Origin: DAOPYE01 sp035352715
Lineage (GTDB): Bacteria; Acidobacteriota; Holophagae; Holophagales; Holophagaceae
Assembly (NCBI GenBank): GCA_035352715.1
Contig: DAOPYE010000111.1
Location: 1 to 7,265, forward strand
Direction of reading: 5' to 3'
DNA length: 7,265 bases
The translations under genes and the position numbers were made by a program. Shown here piece by piece: positions 5,077 through 7,265 of the stretch. Within the stretch, counting starts at the first letter, position 1; each line of letters starts with the position of its first letter. Under the pieces are notes generated by a model. That model was given only the letters and a program-made list of their open reading frames with translations, was not told where the DNA came from and made no database searches.

Positions 5077-6453
5077 GTGGTCGCCGTTCGCGCATTGAAT
5101 CGAGGGCGGGCGGGCTGGTGCCTGGCAATGGTTGCGGCGAATGCCATGGCGTTTGCGCAGACCAGGACCGAACCGACCGCCCTGGCGCTTCGCTCGGCCG
5201 GGCGCGCCGACGCACAGGCCTTTGAGCGCTTGAGCTACCTCTGCGATCGCATTGGCCCTCGCGTTGCCTGTAGCGAACCTTTTCTCAAGGCCGTGCGCTG
5301 GGCCGAATCTCTTTTCAAGACTGACGGGCAGGAGGTCGTTCGCCTGGAGCCTGTCACCACGCAGCCCTGGGTGCGTGGGCGCGAGCGTGCGGCCATGCTT
5401 GCCCCCGTGCCCTACGAACTGCCCATGCTCGGCCTGGGGGGATCCGTGGCGACGCCGACCGGAGGTCTTGAAGCGCCGGTGGTCCTGGTGCGGTCCATCG
5501 CTGAGCTGGGGCCTCAGGTGAAGGGCAAAATCGTATTGTTTGCCCCGAATATTCCCGAAGGGGCCAGTGGCGGCGAGCGCTACGGCATCTATGCGCCCCT
5601 GCGCTTTCGCGGCGCTTCGAGGGCTGCGGCCTTTGGTGCGGTGGCCATGCTGCTGCGCACGGCGCCCGTGCATTCGCTGGGCACGCCGCACACGGGAATG
5701 CTGGCCTACGATCCTGGGCAGCCGAAGATTCCCGCCGCCACGGTGGCCTGCGAGCAGGCCGAATGGATGGCGCGGCTTCTGGCGCAAGGGCAGGAGGTTC
5801 GAGTTCATCTGGAGATGGAAGCGCATTCCGCCGGATCTGTTTTGACAGCGAATGTCGTATCGGAAATCAGGGGATCCGACCGCCCCGATGAAATCGTGCT
5901 CATCGGAGCCCATCTGGATTCCTGGGACATCGGGCAGGGCGCTCAGGATGACGGCGTGGGCGTGGTGCAGGTGGTGGAGGCCCTTCGCCTGCTCAAGGCG
6001 CAAGGCCTGCGTCCGAAACGGACGATACGCGCGGTGCTGTTCGTCAACGAAGAGCACGGACTGGATGGCGGTCGGGCCTATGCTGCGGCCCATGGCCAGG
6101 AGAAGCACGTCGCCGCAATCGAGTGTGATTCCGGCTGTGGCATGCCCCGCGCCTGGAGCGTGGCCGGGACCCCTGAGCAGACGGGATGGTTCCTCCAGGC
6201 AGCCGCTCCGCTAGGGCTTCCGGTGCGTCTGGGCGGCGGAGGCAGCGATCTGGACGCGCTTGAAGCCCATGGCGTGCTGGTGGGAGAGATGGGCGTGGAT
6301 GTCCCCGAGTATTTCGATGTGCATCACACGCATGCCGACACCCTGGACAAGGTGGACCCGAAGTGCCTGCGAGAAGGAACGGGGGCCATGGCCGCGCTGG
6401 CATGGCAGCTTGCCAATGCTCTGGATGCGCCACTTCCTGGTGTTAGAAAATAG
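5077..6453 (+). CDS. Secreted M28 zinc metallopeptidase, carboxypeptidase Q-like
   Basis: 458 residues from the GTG start. The N-terminus is a signal peptide: Arg-containing n-region, hydrophobic core CLAMVAANAMAFA and a likely AFA|Q cleavage near residue 27, so it should be exported. A protease-associated (PA) insert is likely around residues 110-250. The catalytic domain has the complete M28 co-catalytic di-zinc set: H279-x-D281, bridging D291 in GAQDDG, catalytic E325 and ligand E326 in NEEHG, D351 in ECDSG and H417 in HHTHADT. The stretches HLDSWDIGQGA and HHTHADT closely resemble carboxypeptidase Q (PGCP), which releases amino acids from small peptides, rather than the shorter aminopeptidases. 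It probably trims peptides in the periplasm or outside the cell. Spacing (66 bases after the FHA-RDD gene, 29 before the DUF1847 gene) allows co-transcription with both. Confidence 0.92.
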   Translation: MVAVRALNRGRAGWCLAMVAANAMAFAQTRTEPTALALRSAGRADAQAFERLSYLCDRIGPRVACSEPFLKAVRWAESLFKTDGQEVVRLEPVTTQPWVRGRERAAMLAPVPYELPMLGLGGSVATPTGGLEAPVVLVRSIAELGPQVKGKIVLFAPNIPEGASGGERYGIYAPLRFRGASRAAAFGAVAMLLRTAPVHSLGTPHTGMLAYDPGQPKIPAATVACEQAEWMARLLAQGQEVRVHLEMEAHSAGSVLTANVVSEIRGSDRPDEIVLIGAHLDSWDIGQGAQDDGVGVVQVVEALRLLKAQGLRPKRTIRAVLFVNEEHGLDGGRAYAAAHGQEKHVAAIECDSGCGMPRAWSVAGTPEQTGWFLQAAAPLGLPVRLGGGGSDLDALEAHGVLVGEMGVDVPEYFDVHHTHADTLDKVDPKCLREGTGAMAALAWQLANALDAPLPGVRK

Positions 6454-6482
6454 TATTTCCGTTCCCTTGGAAGGATCAAACC

Positions 6483-7037
6483 ATGCAATGCGCCGCATGT
6501 CACCTCCACGCCTGTGCCGAAGGAACCAACTGCACGGAGCAGTCCCAGGGGGCCGTGGTGGCTTCCTATGGGGCTGAGGATCGCCGGGTGCTGGAGGCCG
6601 CATCCGTGTGCACGGATTCCGACCACTACATGAAACTCTCTCGCCTGGAAGAAGCCGTGTGTTTCGCCAAGTCCATGGGTGCCAGGCGCGTGGGGATCGC
6701 ATTCTGTATCGCGATGGCACGCGAAGCGCTCCAGATCGAGGAACTGTTTACACGCGACTTCGAAGTCCATTCCGTGTGCTGCAAGGTCTGCGGCATCGAC
6801 AAGGGTGCCATGGGCCTTGCCGATGCGAAGCCGGGCCGTTTTGCGGCCATGTGCAACCCCAAGACCCAGGCGGCGCTCTTGAAGGAATCCCGCACGGACG
6901 TGAACTTTAGCGTCGGTCTCTGCATCGGCCACGACGCTCTGTTCACCCGCCATTCCCATGCACCGTGCTCATGCCTGATCGTCAAGGACCGCGTCTTGAA
7001 CCACAATCCGATCGCCGCACTCCGGGCAAAGGACTGA
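6483..7037 (+). CDS. DUF1847 cysteine-rich protein
   Basis: 184 residues with 14 cysteines. GGAAGGA at 6469-6475, seven bases ahead of the ATG, supports the start. The N-terminus MQCAACHLHAC has C3, C6, C11 and C17 and looks like a metal or Fe-S site. Further conserved-looking blocks are RLEEAVCFAKSMG (54-66), VGIAFCIAM (70-78), CCKVCGIDK (99-107), MCNPKTQA (123-130), TDVNFSVGLCIGHD (138-151) and LIVKDRVLNHNPIAAL (165-180). This pattern matches DUF1847, a family I recall from anaerobes and methanogens with no assigned function. The Cys distribution suggests binding of a metal or Fe-S cluster. No signal peptide or membrane segment, so cytoplasmic. It follows the M28 peptidase by 29 bases and is probably the last gene of its transcript, ahead of a strong terminator. 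Confidence 0.88.
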   Translation: MQCAACHLHACAEGTNCTEQSQGAVVASYGAEDRRVLEAASVCTDSDHYMKLSRLEEAVCFAKSMGARRVGIAFCIAMAREALQIEELFTRDFEVHSVCCKVCGIDKGAMGLADAKPGRFAAMCNPKTQAALLKESRTDVNFSVGLCIGHDALFTRHSHAPCSCLIVKDRVLNHNPIAALRAKD

Positions 7038-7062
7038 GGCTGGACTTCTTTCGGACCGGCAA

Positions 7063-7097
7063 AACAAGAGCGCCCCGGATTCCGGGGCGCTCTTGTT
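7063..7097. terminator. Strong bidirectional rho-independent terminator
   Basis: A perfect 16-bp GC-rich stem (7063-7078 with 7082-7097) closes on the three bases ATT. It lies 25 bases after the DUF1847 stop and 12 bases before the rpsA stop on the other strand. On the minus strand the stem exits into GTTTTG; on the plus strand into a T-rich TTGTTGTTTGG. It should end transcription from both sides. Confidence 0.88.
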
Positions 7098-7109
7098 GTT
7101 TGGTTCAGT

Positions 7110-7265
7110 CTAGCTCTCGCGCTCGGCCTTGTTGAAGGCGTCGGCAAGGGTGGCTTTCTTGAAGGGCTGCATCGTGGCCTTGACGGTCTCGATCTCGCCG
7201 CGCTCCTGGTCCTGCTCGAACTGCTTCACGGACAGGCCGATGCGGTGCTCGGTGGGATCCAGCTT
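7110..7265 (-). CDS. rpsA: 30S ribosomal protein S1, C-terminal end (partial)
   Basis: Only the last 51 codons are in the window; the gene continues past the right edge. It reads KLDPTEHRIGLSVKQFEQ at the left of the fragment, the closing strand and helix of an S1 RNA-binding repeat (the D-x-x-x-x-R-I-G-L-S pattern), and then a charged tail of about 30 residues (TLADAFNKAERES at the end). S1 binds mRNA leaders and helps the 30S subunit start translation. The assignment rests on this motif and the tail; another multi-repeat S1-domain protein cannot be excluded from 51 residues. It ends at TAG (7112-7110) facing a bidirectional terminator. Confidence 0.82.
   Translation of the reverse strand, partial: KLDPTEHRIGLSVKQFEQDQERGEIETVKATMQPFKKATLADAFNKAERES

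Noticed and set aside
5047..6108. Minus-strand open frame of 353 codons opposite the M28 peptidase
   Set aside because: The plus strand there encodes a complete signal peptide and all zinc ligands. The antisense translation is Arg/His/Gly-rich with no domain.
6441..6456. AT-rich patch at the end of the peptidase gene (TAGAAA, TAGTAT) as a promoter for the DUF1847 gene
   Set aside because: No -35 match at 16-18 bases upstream could be found for either hexamer. A separate promoter is possible but not supported.
6324..6959. Minus-strand open frame of 211 codons over the end of the peptidase and DUF1847 gene
   Set aside because: It crosses two well-supported plus-strand genes and the gap between them, and shows no motif.

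Overview
The window is GC-rich, compactly coded bacterial chromosome. It carries seven protein genes that are complete or open at one edge, plus the last 51 codons of ribosomal protein S1. The mix of an MglA-type GTPase, an FHA-RDD membrane protein, an anaerobe-type Fe-S protein, a DUF1847 protein and a carboxypeptidase-Q-like M28 peptidase suggests an anaerobic or facultative member of the Acidobacteriota (Holophaga/Geothrix-like) or a deltaproteobacterial-type lineage such as Myxococcota or Desulfobacterota. This assignment is an inference from gene content. No mobile element, CRISPR array, tRNA or rRNA was seen.

Layout. Bases 2-988 (+) are the C-terminal two thirds of a processive GT2 glycosyltransferase. 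A perfect 15-bp hairpin (1005-1039) lies between it and a convergent PAS-GGDEF diguanylate cyclase (1057-2055, -). The cyclase is divergent from a ferredoxin-like protein with a Cys-containing C-terminal domain (2159-2995, +). Their 103-bp gap holds an FNR/CRP-type palindrome flanked by a repeated 8-mer. The Fe-S gene converges, with only 2 bp between stop codons, on an MglA-like GTPase (2998-3861, -) that has an unusual C-terminal tail of about 90 residues. A 138-bp divergent promoter region then leads into a co-directional group: FHA-RDD protein (4000-5010, +), secreted M28 metallopeptidase (5077-6453, +) and DUF1847 Cys-rich protein (6483-7037, +). A 16-bp bidirectional terminator (7063-7097) separates this group from the convergent end of rpsA (7110-7265, -).

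How the genes may work together. The left half pairs a possible polysaccharide synthase with a c-di-GMP synthase, and the c-di-GMP gene shares a putative redox- or NO-responsive operator with an Fe-S protein. The middle contains two signalling proteins read from one divergent region: a polarity or motility GTPase and a phosphothreonine-reading membrane protein. Most of the genes are of known families. The regulatory architecture between them and the MglA C-terminal extension are the least explained parts.
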